Assembly (NCBI GenBank): GCA_963665865.2
Contig: CAXXWF010000001.1
Span: forward strand, 2,976,001-3,040,000
DNA length: 64,000 nt
Direction: 5' to 3'
From: PHAA01 sp963665865
GTDB taxonomy: Bacteria > Bacillota > Syntrophomonadia > Syntrophomonadales > Syntrophomonadaceae
The notes beneath the pieces were generated by a model that saw only the letters and a program-made list of their open reading frames with translations, made no database searches and was not told where the DNA came from. Of this stretch, positions 14,780 through 23,708 are shown piece after piece. The position numbers were made by a program, and so were the translations under genes. Within the stretch, counting starts at the first letter, position 1, and each line of letters opens with the position of its first letter.

Positions 14780-16225
14780 TCATCTACCCAGCACCTGCAG
14801 GTAGTTTACGTCGGGATCGGCTGTTCCCTGCAGATGGCACTGTTCTTCTTTTAATCTTTGAATATATTCTATAATATCGGTGGTAATCCTTTCCCCCATG
14901 CAAATTACCGGTATTCCCGGTGGATAAGCCATAACCATTTCCCCGGCAATTTCACCTGAACACCGGCTAAGGGGCATATTTTTCTTAGGACTATAAAATG
15001 CATCACGGGGAGAAACGATCATTTCTGGGCAGTGGATGATTCTGGTCGAATTTTTAAACACCCTTTTTTTGGTTTTTTGGGCAATATCTTTTAAAGCGTT
15101 GACCAGTTGGGTTACGTCTTCTGCACGGTCACCAATAGTCAGTATAGCCAATGTATTATAAAGGTCTGATAATTCCATCTGAATATTATATTCGTCCCGT
15201 AATTTGGCCTCCATTTGATAACCCGAAAAACCTAAGGGACGTACGTGTATACCTAGCTTGGTCTCATCAAAATTATGACAGCCGGGCATTCCTATGATTT
15301 CTTTGCCAAATGAATATAAATCTTCTATTTTATTTATTTCGTCCCGCGCCCGCCTGGCCAGCTGTAAAGTGTCCTCCAGCATCCTCTTACCATTGATGAC
15401 CAGTTGTTTTCGGGCCACATCCAGTGAACACATTAAAAGATAGGAAGCGCTAGAGGTATAACTGAGATTTAAGACCTGCCTAACTTTGTTAGGAGATATC
15501 AGCCTGCTCTTTAAAAGAAGGATAGAACTCTGGGTCAGGGAACCCGCCGTTTTGTGTATGCTGGCAGCACTCATATCGGCACCAGCCTGCATAGCCGTGG
15601 TCGGCAAGCTCTCATGGAAATACATATGGGCCCCATGGGCTTCATCTACCAGCACGGCCATGTTATGCCGGTGGGCAATGGAGACAATAGCTTTTAAATC
15701 AGAACTGACGCCGTAATAAGTGGGATTAATTACAAAAACGGCCCGGGCATGGGGATGTTGTTTAATGGTTTTCTTCAAATTTTCAACCGTTATTCCCATG
15801 GCCATACCCAGATCTTTATGAATTTCTGCCTGTACATAAACTGGCAAGGCTCCGCTTAATATTATCCCCCCTATGGTGGACTTATGTGCATTACGGGGTA
15901 TGATTATTTCACTGCCAGGGTCACAGACGCTCATTATCATGGCTTGAACTCCGGAAGTTGTTCCATTCACCAGGAAATATGCATTTTCAGCGCCAAAGGC
16001 GGATGCATAAAGATTTTCGGATTCTAGTATCACCCCGGATGGGTTATTGACATAATCTAAATCCTTCATCCCGTTTACGTCCATTTTTAGTACACGTTCA
16101 CCTAGATAAGCCTGCAATTCGCTTAAACCCCGCCCCTGTTTGTGTCCTGGCACATGAAACGGAATGACCTTATCGTTTGCATATTTTTTAAGGGCATCAA
16201 ACAAGGGCGTAAGGTTTTGATCCAT
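14780..16225 (-). CDS. Orn/Lys/Arg decarboxylase family protein
   Basis: PLP-dependent fold-type I decarboxylase of 481 aa, the short Gram-positive form (SpeA/Cad-like). The N-terminus has FHVPGHKQGRG, typical of the family; the PLP lysine lies in SAASIHKTAGSLTQSS near residue 218, preceded by VLVDEAHGAH. The C-terminal domain (PPGIPVICMGE) is complete. Substrate (Arg, Lys or Orn) cannot be fixed. The ATG at 16225 with AGGA close upstream gives the conserved N-terminus; an 18-residue upstream extension is less likely. It converges on the enoyl-CoA hydratase. Confidence 0.88.
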   Translation of the reverse strand: MDQNLTPLFDALKKYANDKVIPFHVPGHKQGRGLSELQAYLGERVLKMDVNGMKDLDYVNNPSGVILESENLYASAFGAENAYFLVNGTTSGVQAMIMSVCDPGSEIIIPRNAHKSTIGGIILSGALPVYVQAEIHKDLGMAMGITVENLKKTIKQHPHARAVFVINPTYYGVSSDLKAIVSIAHRHNMAVLVDEAHGAHMYFHESLPTTAMQAGADMSAASIHKTAGSLTQSSILLLKSRLISPNKVRQVLNLSYTSSASYLLMCSLDVARKQLVINGKRMLEDTLQLARRARDEINKIEDLYSFGKEIIGMPGCHNFDETKLGIHVRPLGFSGYQMEAKLRDEYNIQMELSDLYNTLAILTIGDRAEDVTQLVNALKDIAQKTKKRVFKNSTRIIHCPEMIVSPRDAFYSPKKNMPLSRCSGEIAGEMVMAYPPGIPVICMGERITTDIIEYIQRLKEEQCHLQGTADPDVNYLQVLGR

Positions 16226-16417
16226 CGTTCCTACTATACCTCCATATTTGCCTTTAATTGAATTGAAATTGTAATGCAATTTGGCCAGAGCAAATTAACG
16301 CAGAGCTTGTTGATAATTACTCTGTGGCACGGTATATAATATGAATATTTCAGCTAGGTGTGTGCACATTGATATTTGGTAATTTTCAGGTTAGTTGTAG
16401 GAGAAAAGCATTTTTAA

Positions 16418-16511
16418 GCAGTTGTTCCTCCATCTTTCTGGGGGAACCACTTACCAGATGGAGAATCCTGGGAGACGGGTACATTATATTTGGCATGATA
16501 TTAATTATGTG
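16418..16511 (+). pseudogene. Remnant of an EamA-family gene (3' end only)
   Basis: These bases are about 80% identical by eye to the last 90 bases of the EamA-like gene ending at 23705, including TTTCTGGGGGAACC, TTACATTATATTTGGCATGAT and the TGA stop. Nothing resembling the rest of that gene lies upstream; 16226-16417 is AT-rich and shows no gene. It is therefore a decayed partial copy. Confidence 0.7.
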
Positions 16512-16513
16512 AT

Positions 16514-16883
16514 TTATTTTCCTCTTACAATAAAGCAGCCTTTTCGCATTAAATAACAGACGGGTGCCATGAGTAATAAAATGATAAATACATACCCTCT
16601 GGGAATCCTGGTTATTTGCCTTGCCGTGCTGGCCATAGGAATATCTCGATCAGCTACTGCATCAACCTTCTTGAGTAATTCTTTATCATTAAAGATTAAG
16701 ACCTCTCCCAGTTTCTGTCCCCTTTTGACAGGTACCTTGATACTGGAATTTAGTTTAATCTGGCTGCTTAATTTCTTTTCCTGGCCCTTTAAATAAATGG
16801 ATGTCACTTCATCAGTGGTTATAGCTTCGACGTTTTCAGTAACTCCTCCCTCTACTTTTACTGTACCGCATGCTACCTAGTCA
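16514..16883 (-). pseudogene. C-terminal remnant of a D-Ala-D-Ala carboxypeptidase (DacF/PBP5-like)
   Basis: The frame encodes the beta-rich C-terminal domain of a PBP5-type carboxypeptidase (EAITTDEVTSIYLKGQEKKL, then PVKRGQKLGEVLIFNDKELL) followed by a membrane anchor (YVFIILLLMAPVCYLMRKG). A stop codon lies just ahead of the preserved part, and the catalytic domain with SxxK, SxN and KTG motifs is missing. An in-frame ATG at 16807 exists but has no good ribosome binding site. Confidence 0.7.
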
Positions 16884-16891
16884 AGCTTGTG

Positions 16892-18022
16892 TCATCGCAA
16901 GGCTCTGCTGGTTATGGCTACTGGAACGGGCAAAACTTTGCTTATTATTCTTCTCATTTCAAGCATATCAATAAATGCTTCTATTCTAGTCATGTAACCT
17001 GTTTCACCTGTCATTTCATCTAGAATGAGGGTCATAATAGGTATTTTATACTTGTTTTGTATTTCACTAAACGTAGATTGTGCAATAATTTCAGGCATGC
17101 ATGTGAACGGGTATAAGTGTATAACGCCATCATACCTTTTTTTAGCACTCAGTATTGCATTGCCGATTGTTTCAAGTCCATGTCCTCCGATATCATCGGT
17201 CTTCATAAACTCTTTTCCTGCTTCATGAGAGCTAGTTTTTGATTTGCCTGGTAAGATATTTTTAATAAAATGATCCCTTATCCAGGTGGATACAGCAAGA
17301 TTATTATGCACCTCCACTCCCATGTTGCCTAATTTTCTCTCTATATCTAAATTGATAAAAGGTTCTGTAGCTGCATATATTTCTCCAATAATCGCTATTT
17401 TTAAAGGTTTAAATTTCCTGTCAATTTTAATATTTTTTAATTTTTTCTTGATTGATATTATGACTTTAATAATTGCTTTATAGCCCTTAGCGTTATTAAC
17501 CTTGCGGTAAATATTCTTCATAATTTTATCGGTGTCACCCTTATTTATTTCTCTACACCTCGTATAATTAGCCAGTTGATATAGATTATCTACTTGAAAA
17601 ACTGTCCTGACAGCACATACAATTCCTTTGATTATACTAATGGTACTTTTACCCCCGGTTAATGGTTTAAGCTTTATTAGCATGTCCTTAAATGTCATGG
17701 CTCCTGTATCCAGACAAACAAATTCAATATTATATCCCAGGCTTTTAAGTATTTCTGCATGCAGCTCCCCATAATATCCATATCTGCATAGACCACAACC
17801 TCCACCAAATATTATTAAGTCTGCTCCCTTATCAATGCTCTGCATGAAATTTCCCAACGTGGTTTTAAAGGGCAAGCAAATGAATTCTGGTGAATGAATA
17901 ACCCCATGTTCCAATGTGTTTTTATTGCAGTTAGGAGGAATTATATAATCTGCTCCTATGGCATCCAGTAAAACCTTAACCGATATATACATATTACCCA
18001 TGTGCGGAAATGTAACTTTCAT
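16892..18022 (-). CDS. COG3581-like partner of a 2-hydroxyacyl-CoA dehydratase activase
   Basis: Protein of 376 aa similar to the C-terminal part of large activase-related proteins (COG3581, BcrB/HgdD relatives). MKVTFPHMGNMYISVKVLLD and PEFICLPFKTTLGNF open the protein; FGGGCGLCRYGYYGELH near residue 75 supplies two Cys likely to hold an Fe-S cluster, with Cys residues also near 49 and 305. It is the last gene of the operon behind the ATPase at 21890, nine bases after the intron-split gene. Function of such three-gene sets is not established. Confidence 0.75.
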   Translation of the reverse strand: MKVTFPHMGNMYISVKVLLDAIGADYIIPPNCNKNTLEHGVIHSPEFICLPFKTTLGNFMQSIDKGADLIIFGGGCGLCRYGYYGELHAEILKSLGYNIEFVCLDTGAMTFKDMLIKLKPLTGGKSTISIIKGIVCAVRTVFQVDNLYQLANYTRCREINKGDTDKIMKNIYRKVNNAKGYKAIIKVIISIKKKLKNIKIDRKFKPLKIAIIGEIYAATEPFINLDIERKLGNMGVEVHNNLAVSTWIRDHFIKNILPGKSKTSSHEAGKEFMKTDDIGGHGLETIGNAILSAKKRYDGVIHLYPFTCMPEIIAQSTFSEIQNKYKIPIMTLILDEMTGETGYMTRIEAFIDMLEMRRIISKVLPVPVAITSRALR

Positions 18023-18031
18023 AAGTTTTTA

Positions 18032-18309
18032 TCACTCCATCAGATCCAAAAATGCTTCTAATCTTGTATCAAATCCAGCTTCTCCTGTGTGTTCATCAAT
18101 TGTAAGCTTGAGGAAAGGTACATTATAATGAGATTTTAACCGTCTTTCAATAAATTCTATAATAATTGAATCCAACCCACAGGCAAACGGGGTTAGATAA
18201 ATAATTCCATTTACATCTTTGTCCTCGGCAAATGTAAAGGCACTACCCAGGTTATCGAAACCAACATCCAAAAAAGCCTTGCCCTGAAAGGGGTAGGCTT
18301 TTTGCCGTT
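18032..18309 (-). pseudogene. 3' part of the COG3580-like gene split by the group II intron
   Basis: Encodes the C-terminal 92 residues or so of the activase-related protein whose first part lies at 20212-20899 (YPFQGKAFLDVGFDNLGSA to the stop). Removing the intron joins the two parts in frame without loss of a base: LEHKT, then KRQKAYPFQG. Because the intron lies antisense to the gene, it cannot be spliced from this gene's mRNA, so the gene is most likely inactive. Confidence 0.8.
18273..18304 (+). other. Terminator-like hairpin used as the intron target
   Basis: AAAGCCT (18273-18279) pairs with AGGCTTT (18295-18301), and CCCT with AGGG inside; T residues follow. The intron begins six bases later. 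On the other strand it is coding sequence of the split gene. Group IIC introns are known to insert just behind such hairpins. Confidence 0.65.
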
Positions 18310-20211
18310 GTGCGCCCGGCATGGGCGCAGTCTAACGGGTGAAAGTCCCGAGTGCGGGTTGATAGTGCCAAGCACATAGTCAAGGGCAAGGGTGTCCATC
18401 GCGAGGTGGAATCTGAAGGAAGCCGGAGGCAAACTTCTGGTCTGACGAATAGAAATCACATCAGGCATGTGTAAGCTGGGTAAGGTTGCAATGCAAACTG
18501 AAGCCCTAAACTATCCGGAAGCTTACGGTGTAAATGTGGCAGATAGATGGAAGGAAAGACTGCGTTCTTACCCGGGGAGGTCTCACGGACGGGCGGAAAC
18601 AGAGTAAGAAGTCCGGTTGAAACAAGATTTATCGTGAGAAGTCAGCAGAGGCCATAGTACGGAGGCATCGCGATGCCGAAGGAAGGGCTGAACCAAAGGA
18701 GGTGTAGGTCAATGAAAGTTACTGAAAGTGACAAATTAAAACACAGACAACTTCAACTTGAAGACTATCTGCAAAGGGTATCTGCGGAACAGAAAGAGTA
18801 TGCAGAAGTGTGCGGGTCACCTAAGATGACTGAAACCGACAACACCAACACAAACAAGCAGACGGAAGGATTGCTGGAGCAAATTCTAGGCAGAGACAAT
18901 CTGAACCGTGCCTACAAGCAGGTAAAGAGGAATAAAGGTGCGGGTGGAATTGATGGTATGCAGGTAGATGAACTTCTACCCTTCCTGCAAAGAAACAAGA
19001 AGGAACTTGTGCAATCACTCCGGGACGGTAAATACCGTCCAAAACCCGTGCGAAGGGTAGAAATACCGAAAGAGAACGGGAAAACCAGAAAACTGGGGAT
19101 ACCAACCGTCGTGGACAGACTTATCCAACAAGCGATGTGCCAAGTACTGACCCCAATCTTTGAAGAGCAGTTTTCAGATAACAGCTTTGGGTTCCGACCG
19201 AAAAGAAGCGCGCATGACGCACTTAGAAGATGCCAGACCAACATTACAGATGGCTACAGATATGTAGTCGATATGGATTTGGAAAAGTACTTTGACACGG
19301 TCAACCAGAGCAAGCTCGTCCAGATAATGTCGGAAACGATAAAGGACGGACGGGTTATTGCGCTCATTCATAAATTCCTGCGAGCAGGAGTTATGGTGGG
19401 CGGAATGTTTGAAGAAAGCCCCGAAGGAGTACCGCAAGGCGGTCCATTAAGTCCATTACTTGGGAATATTATGCTGAATGAATGTGATCATGAATTGGAG
19501 AGACGCGGACACCGTTTTGTACGTTATGCAGATGATCTGCAGATATTCTGCAAGAGCAAGAAAGCAGCCAGACGTACGATAGACCATATCCTCCCATACA
19601 TTGAAGGGAAATTATTCCTGAAGGTGAATCGTGAGAAAACCCAGGTAGCATACGTGGGCAAGGTCAAATATCTGGGGTACAGCTTCTACATCCACAGAGG
19701 AGAAGGAAGGCTCAGAATACATCCCAAGAGTGTTCGGAAATTCAAGGATAAAATCCGGGAAATAACCGGACGCAGTAACGGGATGGGAATTGAAGCAAGG
19801 AGAATCCGGCTGAACCAGGTGGTTCGTGGATGGATGAACTACTTCAAGCTGGCAGATGCAAGGAACCTGATACAGAGGCTGGATGAATGGATCAGAAGCC
19901 GCATACGGATGGTGACATGGAAACGGTGGAAGAAAGTCCGCACACGTTTCGAGAATCTCAAGCGCTCAGGAATCAAAGAAGAGCAGGCATGGATGTGGGC
20001 AAACACAAGAAAAGGCTACTGGCGTACTGCCCATAGCCCAATCTTATCAAGAGCCCTTTCCAACATAAGGTTCAAACGTGCTGGATACCTCAGTCTGATG
20101 GAATGTTACTCCGCGAAGTAAGTGTAAACTTTGGAAGCGCCGTATACCGAACGGTACGTACGGTGCTGTGGGAGGTCGGCCACTCAAATAATGGGTGGCC
20201 TCCTACCCGAT
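18310..20211 (+). mobile_element. Group II intron (bacterial class C type), copy 1, antisense in a COG3580-like gene
   Basis: Element of 1902 bp starting GTGCGCCC and ending CCTACCCGAT. The first 400 nt are untranslated ribozyme sequence and hold no other gene; the reverse transcriptase follows, and the last 90 nt carry the domain V/VI region. The ends were placed by comparing with copy 2 (32159-34060, minus strand) and by the in-frame rejoining of the host gene. Class C is inferred from the hairpin just upstream and the short reverse transcriptase without an endonuclease domain. Confidence 0.88.
18712..20121 (+). CDS. ltrA: Group II intron-encoded reverse transcriptase/maturase (copy 1)
   Basis: Intron-encoded protein of 469 aa. 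Reverse transcriptase blocks are clear: NKGAGGIDGM near residue 82, GIPTVVDRLIQQA near 126, FGFRPKRSAHDAL near 158, EGVPQGGPLSPLLGN near 244 and the catalytic YADD near 276. A maturase X domain follows (GWMNYFKLADARN region). There is no C-terminal HNH endonuclease, as in class C introns. ATG at 18712 follows AAAGGAGGTG; an ATG 39 bases upstream is less well placed. The protein is identical to that of copy 2. Confidence 0.93.
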   Translation: MKVTESDKLKHRQLQLEDYLQRVSAEQKEYAEVCGSPKMTETDNTNTNKQTEGLLEQILGRDNLNRAYKQVKRNKGAGGIDGMQVDELLPFLQRNKKELVQSLRDGKYRPKPVRRVEIPKENGKTRKLGIPTVVDRLIQQAMCQVLTPIFEEQFSDNSFGFRPKRSAHDALRRCQTNITDGYRYVVDMDLEKYFDTVNQSKLVQIMSETIKDGRVIALIHKFLRAGVMVGGMFEESPEGVPQGGPLSPLLGNIMLNECDHELERRGHRFVRYADDLQIFCKSKKAARRTIDHILPYIEGKLFLKVNREKTQVAYVGKVKYLGYSFYIHRGEGRLRIHPKSVRKFKDKIREITGRSNGMGIEARRIRLNQVVRGWMNYFKLADARNLIQRLDEWIRSRIRMVTWKRWKKVRTRFENLKRSGIKEEQAWMWANTRKGYWRTAHSPILSRALSNIRFKRAGYLSLMECYSAK

Positions 20212-20899
20212 TTGTTTTATGTTCTAGGCTGGCGGGCGTCAGTACGTTAATATTTCTCTCTTTAAGCTTATTAATAAGCCTCATACTTAAATAATTATCG
20301 TAAATCATGTATGGATGACCCAATACTGAAATTTTAGGATGGCCATTGGAGATGGTATTAACCACATTAGCTTTTTGATTATCATCATATAGATTTAATG
20401 CTTTCATGAAAGCGTCTTCAACATGCTTATATCTAATATTTAAAATGTTTGAAATGTCCTTTAAACTCTCATGCGTTTGTTGGAGGGAATTGTGCAGGTG
20501 CAGTTTTACTTCCAATATTTTTACCTGTTTTTTCAGGTTTAGTAAAGTCATATCGGGAAGTCCGGCAAACTTGGGACAGGCATATTCATTTTTATCAACG
20601 CTTGTATATCGTGGAATAAATATGTAGTCTACTTTATCTTTAAGCGCATACACATGACCGTGAAAGACTTTAACGGGTAAGCAGGTTTCGTTGCTGCAGT
20701 GTTTGACTCCATAGTCCATAATATCTTTATTCGTATCCTCCGATACAACTACCTGGCAGCCGATATTTTTCAAAAAGTTCTCCCACAGCATGTGATGTTG
20801 AAAATAGAATAATCCTTTTGGTAAGCCTATAATGATTGGCTTTTGGCTTGTTACCTTCCTTTTAAAGCTGATAGGTAATCGTAATCCAACTGCTGACAA
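20212..20899 (-). pseudogene. 5' part of the COG3580-like activase-related gene split by the intron
   Basis: Encodes about 229 residues of a protein like the DUF2229/COG3580 part of activase-related proteins: IIIGLPKGLFYFQHHMLWEN, CSNETCLPVKVFHGHVYAL with two conserved Cys, and VDYIFIPRYTSVDKNEYACP. Start is a TTG after GAGGTG, 13 nt behind the ATPase gene. With the 18032-18309 part the gene would be 966 nt (321 aa). The open frame that continues into the intron adds about 40 foreign residues, so a truncated protein may still be made. Confidence 0.8.
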
Positions 20900-20912
20900 A
20901 TTTTCACCTCAT

Positions 20913-21890
20913 CTATATGGCATTTTTTAGCTGTGACCATTTACCGCATCGGTCGCCCCAGCAAGCTATTATTTTACCATTGGCCAATACTTTAATCACT
21001 TCACATATATTAGAACAACCCTGGCACTCGGTGCTTTTGGCCTTGTAGTCACTTTTAGCTGATTCAAAACCGTAGAATTTAGTAATGCTGCTACCCTTAT
21101 GCATTTTCCCCCTGGCAATAACTGCTGCTCCGTAGGCACCCATTACATCATGATATTGAGGTATTATAATCTTTTTCCCCAATGCTCTTTCAAAAGATGC
21201 TGCAATACCTACGTTTGCTGCTACTCCACCTTGAAATATAATAGGCTCTTCTATATCCTTCCCTTTGGCCAGATTATTCAAATAGTTTCTTACCAACGCT
21301 TCACAAAGTCCATTAATAATATCCTCATTACACTGGCCAGTCTGCTGTTTGTGTATCATATCAGATTCTGCGAATACAGCACATCTTCCAGCAATCCTGA
21401 CCGGTGATTGGGAACGCAGGGCATAGTCCCCGAATTCCTCTATCGGTATTTCCAGACGGGCAGCCTGTCTATCCAGAAAAGAGCCTGTGCCTGCGGCACA
21501 AACACTATTCATGGCAAAGTCGTACACTATTCCGTTTCGTAAAATAATTATCTTGGAGTCCTGACCTCCAATCTCTAAAATGGTCTTAACGTCTGGTACC
21601 TCTTTCTGTGCCGCAACAGCATGAGCTGTAATTTCATTTTTAACTATATCGGCTCCTACGATTACACCTGCCAGTTGCCTGCCGCTCCCGGTTGTACCTA
21701 CCCCGTTAATACGTATACTATTGCCAAGCCTTTCCTGTATAGCAGTCATTCCGTTGCGAATAGCGTTTATAGGCTTGCCGCCTGTTCTTAAGTAAAGTTT
21801 CTCGCTAACATTGTCATTTTCGTCAATGACGACAAGATTCGTGCTTACTGACCCAACGTCTATACCAAGGTAATATGTTTTTTCCTTCAT
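20913..21890 (-). CDS. BadF/BcrA/HgdC-type ATPase (acyl-CoA dehydratase activase family)
   Basis: ASKHA-fold ATPase of 325 aa carrying a [4Fe-4S] cluster between subunits. The phosphate-binding loop YLGIDVGSVSTNLVV opens the protein, EIGGQDSKII is near residue 113, and the cluster Cys lies in NSVCAAGTGSFLDRQ near 137. Family members inject electrons into 2-hydroxyacyl-CoA dehydratases, benzoyl-CoA reductases or double-cubane cluster proteins. The extra Cys-rich C-terminus (CQGCSNICEV) is less usual. Its two partner genes follow directly; one is broken by an intron. Confidence 0.88.
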   Translation of the reverse strand: MKEKTYYLGIDVGSVSTNLVVIDENDNVSEKLYLRTGGKPINAIRNGMTAIQERLGNSIRINGVGTTGSGRQLAGVIVGADIVKNEITAHAVAAQKEVPDVKTILEIGGQDSKIIILRNGIVYDFAMNSVCAAGTGSFLDRQAARLEIPIEEFGDYALRSQSPVRIAGRCAVFAESDMIHKQQTGQCNEDIINGLCEALVRNYLNNLAKGKDIEEPIIFQGGVAANVGIAASFERALGKKIIIPQYHDVMGAYGAAVIARGKMHKGSSITKFYGFESAKSDYKAKSTECQGCSNICEVIKVLANGKIIACWGDRCGKWSQLKNAI

Positions 21891-21946
21891 ATTTATTGTC
21901 TCCCTTATTCTGATGTTATAGTACGCGAGCTCCTTATTTTTCCATG

Positions 21947-22093
21947 CTATTTATTTGTGGTCTTATCAGTGCGTTTCCATACTTGCCAGCTTATACAGTT
22001 TTGATCTCTCGATGATATTATTAACCTTGAGATTTCTATATATTCTCTAAAGGATAGATATTTATCAGATAATAAGGAACTTGCAATTCGCAT
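21947..22093 (-). CDS. Possible small protein of 48 aa
   Basis: An open frame of 48 codons starts at an ATG six bases behind GAGGAG and ends before the ATPase gene. It begins MRIASSLLSDKYLSFREYIE and is rich in Ser, Arg and Ile; no known motif. It sits in the 296-nt gap after the VanW terminator. The good ribosome binding site is the only positive evidence; it could also be a remnant of a longer gene. Confidence 0.3.
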   Translation of the reverse strand: MRIASSLLSDKYLSFREYIEISRLIISSRDQNCISWQVWKRTDKTTNK

Positions 22094-22132
22094 AAACCAC
22101 TCCTCTGTTAGATAGGTGGTTTTGTTAGCAAC

Positions 22133-22159
22133 AAAAAAGGCAGTAATATAACTGCCTTA
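22133..22159 (-). terminator. Rho-independent terminator of the VanW gene
   Basis: On the minus strand AAGGCAGT pairs with ACTGCCTT (loop TATATT) and runs into TTTTTT, about 30 nt behind the vanW-like stop codon. Confidence 0.8.
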
Positions 22160-22186
22160 GAAAGCATTTGTTTTTTAGATATTTTT

Positions 22187-23134
22187 CTATTGAGCTGCGT
22201 TAGCTAGACTTCTTTTCTCAATAACATATGGCATAGCCAAATAATAACTCCCGCTGAGCGGCCTAATGGTAGAGGTTCCATCCATATCGGTTACGGTAAC
22301 CCAAGATTTGACCCCAGCGCCATCCATTCCTTCCACAATGACTTTTTCTTCCCCTGCGGATAAGTTGGTATTAGGGCGATAAATCCTTTCGGCCTTCTGC
22401 CTATACAAAAATTCATGATGCCATTCAACCTGAGGAGGTACGCTCTGTCCGTAAAAACCAACGTATAGTGTGTTATCTACTCCCTGAGCCCAAATTAATA
22501 TAGGATAAGGAAGATTATTTTTGAATTGAAAGTCTTTGTCACCATAAGAAACGGTAGCATCCTGCCCATAAGGAACATAGGGAACTGGCATTCCATGGGC
22601 GTGTCTTTCAACGATGGGCAAATTGCAGAGTATGGCAACATTATAGAGAGTGGATGCCATCTTACAGACTCCACCACCAATGGTGGTTTTTAGCTGCGAC
22701 CCTAAATACATTGGGCCTTTCTGAAATCCCTTAGCCTGGCTATAGGGACCAATGGTTTGGTTCTGAGAAAAAACCTGGCCTGGCTTTAATACTGTTCCTG
22801 TCAGTATACGAGCTGCCAGATGTACGTTCTGTTCTTCCCCTGGCATTGGGTCATGTAAAACTGTAGCGAATGCTGCCATCTGTGTCAAAGCGCCCATCTC
22901 TTCCTGCTTGCTTTTAAATATGCTGTCATTTTCCCACGGTACAGCCGTTACTGGTCCGGATGTGGTAATTTGCTTTGGTTCCGTTGCTTCTACCTGTGTT
23001 GGCTCAATAATGTTGTTATTTGTCTGATTAATTTCCATGTTTTTTCGATTAATCGAATTATTGGAGCAACCCGATAATAAGATAGTGATAGAGGCTAAAC
23101 CGATTAATAGAAATATAAAATATCGTTCACGCAA
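22187..23134 (-). CDS. VanW family lipoprotein
   Basis: Secreted lipoprotein of 315 aa. A signal peptide with lipobox LLSGC ends at Cys 23, followed by an Asn/Thr-rich linker. The VanW domain (about 90-240) shows LTGTVLKPGQVFSQNQTIGP, GGGVCKMASTLYNVA and ERHAHGMPVPYVPYGQDATV, all family hallmarks. The domain is of unknown activity, found in glycopeptide-resistance clusters and in many Firmicute cell-wall proteins. It is divergent from an EamA-family gene and near uppP, consistent with an envelope role. Confidence 0.88.
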   Translation of the reverse strand: MRERYFIFLLIGLASITILLSGCSNNSINRKNMEINQTNNNIIEPTQVEATEPKQITTSGPVTAVPWENDSIFKSKQEEMGALTQMAAFATVLHDPMPGEEQNVHLAARILTGTVLKPGQVFSQNQTIGPYSQAKGFQKGPMYLGSQLKTTIGGGVCKMASTLYNVAILCNLPIVERHAHGMPVPYVPYGQDATVSYGDKDFQFKNNLPYPILIWAQGVDNTLYVGFYGQSVPPQVEWHHEFLYRQKAERIYRPNTNLSAGEEKVIVEGMDGAGVKSWVTVTDMDGTSTIRPLSGSYYLAMPYVIEKRSLANAAQ

Positions 23135-23291
23135 TGAAAATTCCTCGCTATTCGTGTAAATTCATTGTTTCTTTTACATCATATTTATTGTGCGCAATTC
23201 AAATGATGTTACACCGAACATTGATTTCCATTAAATATATATTTATGTTATTGTGAATGCCTTTGGCTTATGTAATCGGAGGTATATAGAT

Positions 23292-23705
23292 ATGATATTA
23301 TGGGTAGCTCTCTTCGGAATGGTGTGCTGGGGAATTGCCCCAATATTTGCCAAGTTAGGTTTGAATAACGTCAACCCGATGGCAGGACTGGTTTTAAGAA
23401 CTATGATGGCAGCATGTCTGGTTACCGGCTGGGTAGGCTTTAGTGGTAGTGTTCAACAATTAAAAGGAATCCCGCTTAACTCGTGGTTATTAATAGGCGT
23501 TGAAGCTGTCCTTGCCACGGTGGTTGGAGATCTAGCCTATTATACGGCCATCAAAGATGGTAACGTTTCGGTAGTATCTATTATCATGTCCATCGCTCCC
23601 CTAATAACGATGGTTTGTTCCAACATATTTCTGGGGGAACCGCTTACAATATGGAGAATTATGGGAGCCGGTTACATTATATTTGGCATGATTTTAATAA
23701 TGTGA
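23292..23705 (+). CDS. EamA family transporter, single-repeat form
   Basis: Membrane protein of 137 aa with four to five hydrophobic segments, i.e. one EamA repeat rather than the usual two. Hallmarks are CWGIAPIFAKLGLNNVNPMAG at the start and VSIIMSIAPLITMV with FLGEPLTIWRIMGAGYIIFG at the end. Such half-size proteins are expected to pair, like small multidrug resistance proteins. ATG at 23292 follows GGAGG with nine bases. A decayed copy of its 3' end lies at 16418-16511. Confidence 0.8.
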   Translation: MILWVALFGMVCWGIAPIFAKLGLNNVNPMAGLVLRTMMAACLVTGWVGFSGSVQQLKGIPLNSWLLIGVEAVLATVVGDLAYYTAIKDGNVSVVSIIMSIAPLITMVCSNIFLGEPLTIWRIMGAGYIIFGMILIM

Positions 23706-23708
23706 TTA

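Noticed and set aside
22095..22124. AACCAC/GTGGTT hairpin as a second terminator
   Set aside because: Only six paired bases around an 18-nt loop, and its left arm overlaps the ribosome binding region of the possible 48-aa gene; too weak to call.
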